In this document: one piece after another, positions 1 to 6,321 of the stretch
How positions within the stretch are numbered: position 1 is the first letter of the stretch
Layout: the number at the start of each line of letters is the position of its first letter
Assembly: GCA_947505565.1 (NCBI GenBank)
Contig: CANNLB010000108.1
Coordinates: forward strand, 1 to 7,368
Length of the DNA: 7,368 bases
Reading direction: 5' to 3'
Source of the DNA: Acidobacteriota bacterium
GTDB lineage: Bacteria; Acidobacteriota; Terriglobia; Bryobacterales; Bryobacteraceae
The notes under the pieces: model-generated
Seen by the model: the letters and a program-made list of their open reading frames with translations, nothing else
Databases searched by the model: none
What the model was told of the DNA's origin: nothing
Position numbers and translations under genes: made by a program

Positions 1-1
1 C

Positions 2-412
2 GAACCCTATCTCGTCCTCGGCGAAGCCCATGGCGTCTACCTCGACGGCTACGGTGCCGTCTTTACGGCCAGCGTCAATCTTGTCGAAGGACCCAACGTA
101 TCGCCCTTTCGCCAGGCTATCTCCGCCAAAGAACGGGCCGATCTCCGCCAACGAAAGCTCGACCGGCTCGTTAAGCTCCGGGGAGTCATGCGCGAAGCCC
201 TGGTCGTCTCCGCCGGCATGCTCGATACGGTTCCGATTAACGAACAAATCGTTGTCTCCGTCGCCCTGCCCCGCTATCACTGGGAAGACACCGCCGGTCT
301 CCCCTCTCAAATCGTGATGCAGGCCGCCCGCCTTGCCCTCGTCAATCTGCAAGTAAACCCGCCCAAGGATGATGCCGCCTTCCTCGCCGCTATCCACACG
401 AGAGAGAACTAA
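2..412 (+). CDS. Uncharacterised protein, C-terminal part, upstream of and coupled to gspE
   Basis: Frame 2 is open from the window edge to a TAA at 410-412, giving 136 residues; the true start lies before base 1. I do not recognise a named domain. The visible part has a hydrophobic and aromatic stretch (residues 3-28, including Y-L-V-L-G-E and Y-G-A-V-F), then a strongly charged, probably helical segment (about 41-66, rich in R, K, E and D), then an alternating hydrophobic stretch (E81-Q-I-V-V-S-V-A-L-P) that looks like a beta strand, and a final amphipathic helix. No transmembrane segment or signal peptide is visible, but the N-terminus is missing. The stop codon shares its last base with the gspE start (TAATG), so it is very probably in the same transcript and translationally coupled. 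A conserved acidobacterial hypothetical protein is my best guess for its family, from memory only. A role in the secretion system is inferred from position alone. Confidence 0.8.
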   Translation, partial: EPYLVLGEAHGVYLDGYGAVFTASVNLVEGPNVSPFRQAISAKERADLRQRKLDRLVKLRGVMREALVVSAGMLDTVPINEQIVVSVALPRYHWEDTAGLPSQIVMQAARLALVNLQVNPPKDDAAFLAAIHTREN

Positions 413-2055
413 TGCGCCTTGGCGAAATCCTGATGGCCAAGAAGTTGGTCTCCGAAGAAGATCTTGATAAAGCCCTGGAACTCCAACGCGAACGCGGCGA
501 AAAAATCGGCAAAATTCTCGTCGACCTCGGCTTCATCGCCCATCGCGACATCCTCGCCGCCCTCAGCGAACAGCTCCAACTACCCCTCGTCACGATCGAA
601 GGCACGCCCTTCTCTGCTCCCGAACTCCAGGGCCTCTCCCCCCGCTTTCTCCGCCAATCCCGCTGCCTCCCCTACGGGATGTCCGACCAAGGCCTCACCC
701 TAGCCATGGCCGATCCGCTCGACTTTGAAACCATCGCCGCCGTCCGTGGCTTCACCGGCATGAAGGTCCAGCCCGTTCTCGCCGCGGAAAACGAACTGCT
801 CGAAGCCATCGATAAACACTACGGCGAATCTGCCGCTCGGCAAGACACCGGCGACGAGTTCGGCAACGAAGACGGCAAAGCTGATCTGGAACAGCTCCGC
901 GATATGGCCAGCGAAGCGCCGGTCATCCGTACCGTCAACGCCATCATCGCCTCCGCCGTCGAAAAACGCGCCAGCGATATTCACCTCGAACCTTACGAAA
1001 AAACCTTCCGCATTCGCTTCCGCATCGACGGCATTCTCTACGAGCAGGAAACCCCGCCCAAAGAAATGAAGTTCGCCCTCATCAGCCGCCTCAAGCTGAT
1101 GGCCCGCCTCAACATCGCCGAACGCCGCCTCCCGCAGGACGGCCGCATCAAAGTCAAAACCCTCGGTCGCGAGGTCGATCTCCGCGTCTCCACCCTGCCC
1201 ACGCTCTACGGCGAATGCGTCGTCATGCGTCTCCTTGACCGCTCCGCCGGCGACAACTTCTACGACCTCCGCAAGCTCGGCTTCTCCCAGCAAATGCTCG
1301 ACCGCATGGAGTTTTATACCAGCCTGCCCCACGGCATCATGTTCGTCACCGGGCCCACCGGCAGCGGCAAATCCACCACGCTCTATTCCGCTCTCAAGCG
1401 CATCAACGGCGCCGACCGCAAAATCATCACGATCGAAGACCCCGTTGAATACCAGATGGACGGTATCAACCAAATTCACGTCAACAACCAAATCGGCCTC
1501 ACCTTCGCCAGCGGTCTCCGCCACATCATGCGGCAGGATCCGGACGTCATCATGGTCGGCGAGGTCCGCGACCGGGAAACCGCCGATGTCGCCATCCGCT
1601 CCGCCCTCACCGGCCACTTCGTCTTCTCGTCGCTCCATACCAACGACGCTCCCAGCGCCGTCACCCGCCTCGTCGACATGGGTGTCGAAAACTACCTCAT
1701 CTCCTCCTCCGTCGTCAGTATCCTCGCCCAACGTCTCGTCCGCCGCATCTGCCCCCAATGTCGCCAAGTCTCCGGCACCGCCATGCGCCCGGAAGGCTAC
1801 GAGGTCGAATGCTACCGCGGTCGCGGCTGTGATGCCTGCAATGGCTCCGGCTACTCCGGTCGCCTCGGCATCTTTGAACTCATGGAAATGCACGACGACA
1901 TTCGAAAACACATCATGGCCAATGAAGACTCCATCGTCATCGCCGCCACCGCGCGCCGCCTCGGCATGCGAACCCTGCGCGAAGACGGCTGGGACAAAGT
2001 CGAACACGGCGTCACCACGCCCGACGAAGTCCTCCGCGTCACCCAGGACTTCTAA
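412..2055 (+). CDS. gspE: Type II secretion system ATPase GspE (GspE/PilB family)
   Basis: Cytoplasmic hexameric ATPase that powers pseudopilus assembly, docking on GspL and GspF. The protein has 547 residues, normal for the family. Residues 1 to about 140 match the T2SSE_N/MshEN type N-domain (R-L-G-E-I-L then a helix with E-E-D-L-D-K-A-L). The core shows Walker A G-P-T-G-S-G-K-S at 314-321, the Asp box I-T-I-E-D-P-V-E-Y at 339-347, Walker B I-M-V-G-E at 380-384 following R-Q-D-P-D, and the His box S-L-H-T-N-D at 407-412. A zinc-binding four-cysteine motif is present (C447, C450, C473, C476), typical of GspE/PilB rather than PilT. The ATG at 412 is preferred to the ATG at 433 because the N-domain signature begins at residue 2. 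It overlaps the previous stop by one base. No good Shine-Dalgarno is seen (only GAGAGA upstream), so coupling is likely. PilB is the alternative, but the neighbours decide for GspE. Confidence 0.96.
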   Translation: MRLGEILMAKKLVSEEDLDKALELQRERGEKIGKILVDLGFIAHRDILAALSEQLQLPLVTIEGTPFSAPELQGLSPRFLRQSRCLPYGMSDQGLTLAMADPLDFETIAAVRGFTGMKVQPVLAAENELLEAIDKHYGESAARQDTGDEFGNEDGKADLEQLRDMASEAPVIRTVNAIIASAVEKRASDIHLEPYEKTFRIRFRIDGILYEQETPPKEMKFALISRLKLMARLNIAERRLPQDGRIKVKTLGREVDLRVSTLPTLYGECVVMRLLDRSAGDNFYDLRKLGFSQQMLDRMEFYTSLPHGIMFVTGPTGSGKSTTLYSALKRINGADRKIITIEDPVEYQMDGINQIHVNNQIGLTFASGLRHIMRQDPDVIMVGEVRDRETADVAIRSALTGHFVFSSLHTNDAPSAVTRLVDMGVENYLISSSVVSILAQRLVRRICPQCRQVSGTAMRPEGYEVECYRGRGCDACNGSGYSGRLGIFELMEMHDDIRKHIMANEDSIVIAATARRLGMRTLREDGWDKVEHGVTTPDEVLRVTQDF

Positions 2056-3266
2056 TGGCCTCCTCGTTCCACTTCAAGGCCGTTACCCCCGATGGCAAAA
2101 CCCGCACCGGCACCATCACCGGCGAAAACGATAAGTCCGTCGCCCGCGAACTCCGTAAGCAAGGGCTCATGCCCGTCTACGTCGGCCTGGAACAAAAAAA
2201 AACCTTTGAACTCGCCCTCCCCGACTTCGGCGGTAGCCGCCGGAAAGACGTTCTGTTCTTCACGCAGGAGATGTCGACGCTCCTCAACTCCGGCGTCCCC
2301 GTCGACCGCGCCCTCCAAATCGCAACCGAACTCACCGACAAGCCTGCCTTTCGCATGGTCGTCCTCGACGTCATGCGCGTCCTCAAAGGAGGCCGCACCT
2401 TCGCCGACTCCCTCGGCACCCACCCCCTCCACTTCGGCGATCTCTACGTCAACATGGTCCGCGCCGGCGAAGCTTCTGGCTCCCTCGGCATCGTCTTTGA
2501 CCGGCTTAGCGAATTCGAACGCACCCGCGACGAACTCCGCAGCTACATCATCAGCTCCATGGTCTACCCCTGCCTCCTCGTCGCCGTCGGCATCGGGTCC
2601 ATCTTCATTCTCATGAACTTCGTCGTTCCCCGCTTCGCCAGCGTCTTTCAAGAAGGACGCATGGCGATGCCGCTCCCCACCAAGCTCATGCTCGAAGCCA
2701 GTCGTATCACCCAAACTTACGGTTGGATGGTCGGCCTCGCCCTCACCGTTGGCTTCGTCTTTCTGCAAGGCTTCATTCGTACGACCAATGGCCGCATGTG
2801 GTGGGACACCTTCCGCCTCAAAATCCCCCTCCTCGGCGACGCCCTCCGCAAAGCCGAAACCGCCCGCTTCGCACGTGCCATGGGCACCCTCATCGCCAAT
2901 TCGGTCCCCCTCGTCCAGTCCCTCAACATCGCCGGTGCCATCCTGAACAACAAACGCATCGCCGCTGCCATTGAGCCCATCGCCCTCGGCGTCAAACGCG
3001 GCGAAGGTCTTGCCGTCCCTGTCCGCCGCGCCGCCGTCTTCCCCTCGTTAGCCGCCCACCTCTTGAGCGTCGGCGAAGAAACTGGCAAACTCGATCAGAT
3101 GTTCTTGCGCATCGCGGACGTCTTCGAAGAAGAGACTAAATCCGCCATCAAGCGCTTCACAAGTTTATTTGAACCGATGATCATCCTGGTGATGGGCATT
3201 CTAATCGGCGCCCTCGTGCTGAGTATGTTGCTCGCCATCACCAGCATTAACGATGTCGCGGTGTAG
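2055..3266 (+). CDS. gspF: Type II secretion system inner-membrane platform protein GspF
   Basis: Polytopic inner-membrane protein at the centre of the assembly platform, contacting GspE and GspL. Its 403 residues match the usual GspF/PilC length. A typical N-terminal segment (F-K-A-V-T-P-D-G-K ... L-R-K-Q-G-L) is followed by two T2SSF repeats. The internal duplication shows in the paired motifs V-R-A-G-E-A-S-G-S-L (135-144) and V-G-E-E-T-G-K-L (339-346). Membrane segments are evident at about 170-194 (after Y-P), 224-243 and 375-397 (after F-E-P), the standard three-helix layout. The start ATG overlaps the gspE stop (TAATG), with AGGA at 2045-2048 as a modest ribosome-binding site. An A9 run at 2194-2202 lies within codons 47-50 (Q-K-K-T), unusual in this GC-rich gene. 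The stop TAG at 3264-3266 is partly inside the gspG ribosome-binding site. Confidence 0.96.
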   Translation: MASSFHFKAVTPDGKTRTGTITGENDKSVARELRKQGLMPVYVGLEQKKTFELALPDFGGSRRKDVLFFTQEMSTLLNSGVPVDRALQIATELTDKPAFRMVVLDVMRVLKGGRTFADSLGTHPLHFGDLYVNMVRAGEASGSLGIVFDRLSEFERTRDELRSYIISSMVYPCLLVAVGIGSIFILMNFVVPRFASVFQEGRMAMPLPTKLMLEASRITQTYGWMVGLALTVGFVFLQGFIRTTNGRMWWDTFRLKIPLLGDALRKAETARFARAMGTLIANSVPLVQSLNIAGAILNNKRIAAAIEPIALGVKRGEGLAVPVRRAAVFPSLAAHLLSVGEETGKLDQMFLRIADVFEEETKSAIKRFTSLFEPMIILVMGILIGALVLSMLLAITSINDVAV

Positions 3267-3277
3267 GAGTAAAAAAA
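3265..3277 (+). promoter_or_regulatory. Strong ribosome-binding site for gspG
   Basis: AGGAG at 3265-3269 overlaps the gspF stop codon and sits 8 nt before the gspG ATG. The spacer is a T followed by seven A. It is one of only two clear Shine-Dalgarno sequences at the gene junctions here, and it leads into a purine-rich start region (to about 3300) that should be poorly structured. This fits a high translation rate for the major pseudopilin. Confidence 0.75.
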
Positions 3278-3706
3278 ATGCAGAGAAGAAGAAAAACGCA
3301 GTCCGGCGTCACCCTCATCGAAATGCTGGTCGTAGTCACGATCATCGCCCTCTTCGTCGCCGTCGTGGGACCCAAAATGCTCAAACGAGCCGACGGCGCC
3401 CGCGTCACCGCCGCCCGCCAACAGATCAACGCGTTCGGAACCGCCCTCGGTGCCTACAAGCTCGATACCGGCACCTATCCGACCTCCGAACAAGGCCTCG
3501 CCGCGCTGAAAGCCCGACCCGAAAACGTCGCCAACTGGCAAGGCCCCTATATGCAGGAGATTCAGACCGATCCCTGGCAGAAGGCCTACATTTATAACTT
3601 CCCCGGCGAACACGGCGACGAACCCGATATCATCTGTCTCGGGGCCGACGGCGTCCCCGGCGGAACCGATATCAACGCCGATGTTGTGAGCTGGAAAACG
3701 AAGTGA
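3278..3706 (+). CDS. gspG: Major pseudopilin GspG
   Basis: Main subunit of the periplasmic pseudopilus, made as a precursor in the inner membrane and cut by prepilin peptidase. It has 142 residues. A basic leader (M-Q-R-R-R-K-T-Q-S-G) ends at G10; cleavage is expected before V11, and the conserved Glu at mature position 5 is E15. The following hydrophobic helix runs to about residue 31. The C-terminal half has the GspG hallmarks: Y-P-T-S-E-Q-G-L, D-P-W, P-G-E-H-G and the calcium-loop region L-G-A-D-G-V-P-G-G-T (121-130) ending D135 and W139. Mature residue +1 is Val rather than the more usual Phe. C120, just before the calcium loop, replaces a residue that is commonly Ser in this family and is the only cysteine. 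The gene is separated from gspF by 11 bp and has its own strong ribosome-binding site. Confidence 0.96.
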   Translation: MQRRRKTQSGVTLIEMLVVVTIIALFVAVVGPKMLKRADGARVTAARQQINAFGTALGAYKLDTGTYPTSEQGLAALKARPENVANWQGPYMQEIQTDPWQKAYIYNFPGEHGDEPDIICLGADGVPGGTDINADVVSWKTK

Positions 3707-4173
3707 ACCAGCGGTCGCAGCGCGGCGTCACGCTACTCGAAATGATGATCGTCACCGCCCTCATCGCGGTTGTCATCGGGGTCACTTTCCCCGCCATCAA
3801 TTCGGGCATCGATTCGCTGCGCCTCCGCGCCGCCACGGACGGTATCGTCAGCCACCTTACCGCCGCCCTCAACCGCACCGAACGCCGCCAACTCGCGATG
3901 GAAGTCGGCATCTTCCGTCAGGAAAATCTCATGCGGTTCATTTCCGCCGACGGCAGCTATCGCAAGCAATTCGATATGCCCGAAGGCGTTACCATCACCG
4001 GCATCCTCCCCGCGGTCCCCGGTCTCGACCCCAACGCCCCTCGCCTGTTCCTCCTCCACCCCGGCGGCGTCATCCCCCGCGTCGTCGTCGAACTCACCAA
4101 CCGCCGCGGCGCGAAACGCCTTGTCAGTGTCGACCCCATCACCGGAACCGCCCAAACCCAAGTGGTTCCCTAA
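3703..4173 (+). CDS. gspH: Minor pseudopilin GspH
   Basis: Predicted minor pseudopilin that links the GspG shaft with the tip complex. It has 156 residues. The GTG start at 3703 overlaps the gspG stop by four bases (GTGA) and gives a short basic leader M-N-Q-R-S-Q-R-G; cleavage is expected after G8, with V9 as mature +1 and E13 as the conserved Glu +5. A hydrophobic helix runs from about 9 to 29. The remainder, with a helix containing L-N-R-T-E-R-R-Q and a beta-rich C-terminal part (V-V-V-E-L), fits the GspH/FimT fold. No usable ATG exists upstream, and the leader length supports the GTG. No Shine-Dalgarno is clear, so translation probably depends on coupling to gspG. Assignment to GspH rather than another minor pseudopilin rests largely on its place between gspG and gspI. 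Confidence 0.88.
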   Translation: MNQRSQRGVTLLEMMIVTALIAVVIGVTFPAINSGIDSLRLRAATDGIVSHLTAALNRTERRQLAMEVGIFRQENLMRFISADGSYRKQFDMPEGVTITGILPAVPGLDPNAPRLFLLHPGGVIPRVVVELTNRRGAKRLVSVDPITGTAQTQVVP

Positions 4174-4622
4174 TGAAGCGCAAATCCACCGCCGGTTTCA
4201 CCCTCCTCGAAGTCCTCGTCGCCAGCGTCATCATGGCCGTCGCCATCACCGGCCTGCTTTCGAATCTCACCCTCTCCCTCCGCACCGCCGCCCGCCTCAC
4301 CGAATACGACCGCGCCGCCCTACTCGCCCGCCACAAAATGGACGAACTGCTGCTCCTGCCCCCGGTTCCAACCCAACAGATGGTCGAAGGCCGTTTCGAT
4401 ATGACCCAATCCGGCGGCGTCGAAGCCGGCTGGAAAGCCCGCTCCGGCATCTTCGAAGCCCCGCCCGGTGCCGGCCCCGGCGTCGAAATCCTCGAACGCG
4501 TCGAACTCCAAATTTGGTGGAATCAGGGCGGAAAACTCCGCACTTACCCCCTCGAAGGCTTTCGCAAACGCCTCATGATGCCCGGCGAAGCCACCAATCC
4601 CGCCGGAGGGGTCGTGCCATGA
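4173..4622 (+). CDS. gspI: Minor pseudopilin GspI
   Basis: Minor pseudopilin that, in characterised systems, forms the pseudopilus tip together with GspJ and GspK. It has 149 residues. The leader M-K-R-K-S-T-A-G is followed by the canonical F-T-L-L-E-V-L-V-A sequence, with cleavage after G8, F9 as +1 and E13 as +5. It is the only pseudopilin here with the consensus Phe at +1. The hydrophobic helix spans about 9-32. The segment A-R-H-K-M-D-E-L-L at about 52-60 is the typical GspI helix (compare A-x-x-K-L-E-E-L in homologues), and a beta strand V-E-L-Q-I-W-W lies near residues 110-116. The ATG shares a base with the gspH stop (TAATG). No Shine-Dalgarno is visible before it. Confidence 0.9.
   Translation: MKRKSTAGFTLLEVLVASVIMAVAITGLLSNLTLSLRTAARLTEYDRAALLARHKMDELLLLPPVPTQQMVEGRFDMTQSGGVEAGWKARSGIFEAPPGAGPGVEILERVELQIWWNQGGKLRTYPLEGFRKRLMMPGEATNPAGGVVP
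4605..4618 (+). promoter_or_regulatory. Ribosome-binding site for gspJ
   Basis: GGAGGGG at 4605-4611, inside the last codons of gspI, precedes the gspJ ATG at 4619 by 7 nt (9 nt if GGAGG is taken as the core). It supports the 4619 start, which overlaps the gspI stop as ATGA. Confidence 0.65.
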
Positions 4623-5356
4623 GACGTCACAACCAACGCGGCGTCACCCTCCTCGAACTCCTCATCGCCGTCACCCTCATGAGTCTGCTGAGCGGCGGAA
4701 TCCTCTACGCCCTCCGTGTCGGCATCCAAGCCCTCGAAAAAACCAACAACCGCTTCCTCGCCAACCGCCGCGTCATCGGTGTCGAACGCGCCCTCCAGCA
4801 GCAACTCGCCGGACTCATGCCCGTCGGTGCGGACTGCCTCAGCCCCGATGGCGCCCCCACCGGTGCCCGCACCCGCTTTTTCGAAGGTCGCGCCCAATCG
4901 ATGCGTTTCGTCACCAACTTCTCCCTGAACGAATCCTCCCGCGGCTACCCCCGTATCGTCGAATACAGCGTCATCCCCGGCAAGGACAACATAGGCCTGC
5001 GCCTCACGGTCAACGAGTCGGTCTACACCGGCCCCATCAGCCTCATGGGCCACTGCGTCGGCATGAGCCTCGATCCCGAACGCGGATTCCCGCTCCCCAT
5101 CTTCCGCCGCATCGAACCCCGACCCGATAGCTTCGTCCTCGCCGACAAGATAGCCGGCGTCCGCTTCGTCTTCCTCGAAATCCTGCCCCCTCCCGTCCTT
5201 CAACGCTGGACCTCCGTCTGGTCCGCCCCCGCCTGGCCCGCCGCCATTCGCATGGAAATCGTCCCCCTCGATGCCAACCCCGGCAACCTCGACGTCGCCA
5301 CCGTTACCATCCCCGTCCGCGTGACAGCCGACCCCTTCAAGAAGTATGCCGACTAA
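4619..5356 (+). CDS. gspJ: Minor pseudopilin GspJ
   Basis: Minor pseudopilin of the tip complex with GspI and GspK. It has 245 residues, in the usual GspJ range. The leader M-R-R-H-N-Q-R-G is followed by V-T-L-L-E-L-L-I-A; cleavage is expected after G8, with V9 at +1 and E13 at +5. A long N-terminal helix continues to about residue 65 (R-x-x-x-V-E-R-A-L-Q-Q-Q-L). The body contains F-F-E-G-R ... M-R-F-V-T at about 89-101 and ends with an I-x-x-E-I-V-P-L type strand and P-V-R-V, as in GspJ proteins. Two cysteines, C73 and C146, could pair in the periplasm. The reading frame is open far upstream (from 3770), but the ribosome-binding site, the ATGA overlap and the leader peptide fix the start at 4619. 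The 3' end overlaps gspK by 11 bp. Confidence 0.9.
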   Translation: MRRHNQRGVTLLELLIAVTLMSLLSGGILYALRVGIQALEKTNNRFLANRRVIGVERALQQQLAGLMPVGADCLSPDGAPTGARTRFFEGRAQSMRFVTNFSLNESSRGYPRIVEYSVIPGKDNIGLRLTVNESVYTGPISLMGHCVGMSLDPERGFPLPIFRRIEPRPDSFVLADKIAGVRFVFLEILPPPVLQRWTSVWSAPAWPAAIRMEIVPLDANPGNLDVATVTIPVRVTADPFKKYAD

Positions 5357-6317
5357 ATCCCAACGCGGCGGCGCGCTGCTCACCGTCCTCTGGCTCTCCG
5401 CCGCCCTCACCGCCATCGCCTTCTCAGTCGCCACCACCGTCCGGGGCGAAACCGAGCGGACTTCCACCACTGTCGAGCAAACCCGCGCCTACTACCTTGC
5501 CACCGGCGCCATCGATCGCGCCATCCTTTGGATGCAGTGGGGCCGCAATGTCGGCCGCAATCCCGACGGCACCGCCCGCTTCTGGGCCCCCGGTATCTCC
5601 AGCCTCCGCATGCCCTTCCCCTCCGGCTACGCCGAGGTCGAAGTCATTCCCGAATCCTCCAAATACAACATCAACTCCGTCACTCCCGTCGACCTGCAAC
5701 GACTGCTCCTCAGCCTCGGACTCGACCCCAATCGCACCCAGGAATTGACCAGCGCCATCATCGACTGGCGCCAACCCTCCCCGGGGCCCTCTTCCTTTGA
5801 TCAGTTTTACGGCTCCATGACTCCGTCTTTCCGCGCTCGCCATGCGTCTTTTGAACAAATAGAAGAACTGCTGTTCGTTCGCGGGGTCACCCCGGACATG
5901 TTTTACGGCACCTGGGTTCGAAATCAGGCCGGCCAACTCGTCCGCGCCACCGGCCTCAAGGACTGCCTCGCTCTCTATGGCGCCAATAGCCAATTCGATA
6001 TCAACATGACTGCACCGCCCGTCCTCCTGTCGCTGGGTCTTCCCCCGGATGTCGTGACGCAAATCGTCGCCCGCCGCTCCCAGCGTCCCTTCCTCACGAA
6101 CGAAGAGCTCAACAACGTCGTCCAGGCCGCCGGACCCGCCGCCGGCAAACTCCGCCTGGGTGGAGGCAGCGTCTTCACGCTCCGCGCTAACGCCACCCTC
6201 CGCGGCAGCGACGTCCGCCGCTCCGTCGCCACCGTCGTAAAATTCAACTGGGACGAAACGGACGAAATGACTCCCTATCACATCCTCCGTTGGTACGACA
6301 ACGCGGGCACTAACTGA
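5346..6317 (+). CDS. gspK: Minor pseudopilin GspK (pseudopilus tip)
   Basis: Large minor pseudopilin expected to cap the pseudopilus. It has 323 residues. The leader M-P-T-K-S-Q-R-G is followed by G-A-L-L-T-V-L-W-L; cleavage is expected between G8 and G9. Mature position 5 is Thr (T13), not Glu. Lack of Glu at +5 is a known GspK trait and identifies this gene among the pseudopilins. An early helix carries T-R-A-Y-Y-L-A-T-G-A, the usual GspK sequence. Two helix-hairpin-helix/SAM-like stretches are visible: Y-N-I-N-S-V ... L-G-L-D ... A-I-I-D-W-R at about 104-142, and F-D-I-N-M-T-A-P-P ... L-G-L-P at about 218-236, as in the GspK alpha domain inserted in the pilin fold. It starts 11 bp before the gspJ stop with no clear Shine-Dalgarno, so coupling is likely. 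Confidence 0.93.
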   Translation: MPTKSQRGGALLTVLWLSAALTAIAFSVATTVRGETERTSTTVEQTRAYYLATGAIDRAILWMQWGRNVGRNPDGTARFWAPGISSLRMPFPSGYAEVEVIPESSKYNINSVTPVDLQRLLLSLGLDPNRTQELTSAIIDWRQPSPGPSSFDQFYGSMTPSFRARHASFEQIEELLFVRGVTPDMFYGTWVRNQAGQLVRATGLKDCLALYGANSQFDINMTAPPVLLSLGLPPDVVTQIVARRSQRPFLTNEELNNVVQAAGPAAGKLRLGGGSVFTLRANATLRGSDVRRSVATVVKFNWDETDEMTPYHILRWYDNAGTN

Positions 6318-6321
6318 AAAT

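Noticed and set aside
30..317. 95-codon open frame at the window start
   Set aside because: Ser/Pro/Thr-rich reading in a different frame from the partial gene that runs stop-free from base 2 into the coupled stop at 412.
700..2007. 435-codon antisense open frame across gspE
   Set aside because: Its protein is a low-complexity mix of G, A, D, E and V caused by the C-ending codons of gspE; the opposite strand encodes an ATPase with every motif intact.
1235..2134. 299-codon open frame within gspE in another frame
   Set aside because: Composition is Ser/Pro/Thr/Ala repeats, as expected from a frame-shifted reading of GC-rich DNA; no motif and no start signal.
3770..5356. 528-codon open frame running through gspH and gspI into gspJ, possible fusion protein
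   Set aside because: Only its last 245 codons (gspJ) read as a real protein; the first part is S/P/R-rich shadow of gspH and gspI, which are clear pseudopilin genes in other frames.
4544..5470. 308-codon antisense open frame over gspJ
   Set aside because: Gly/Asp/Glu/Ala-rich shadow with no motif; gspJ on the + strand explains the region.
6312..6321. Possible terminator or promoter between gspK and gspL
   Set aside because: The gap is only 4 bp with no hairpin or T tract, so gspL is read as part of the same transcript.
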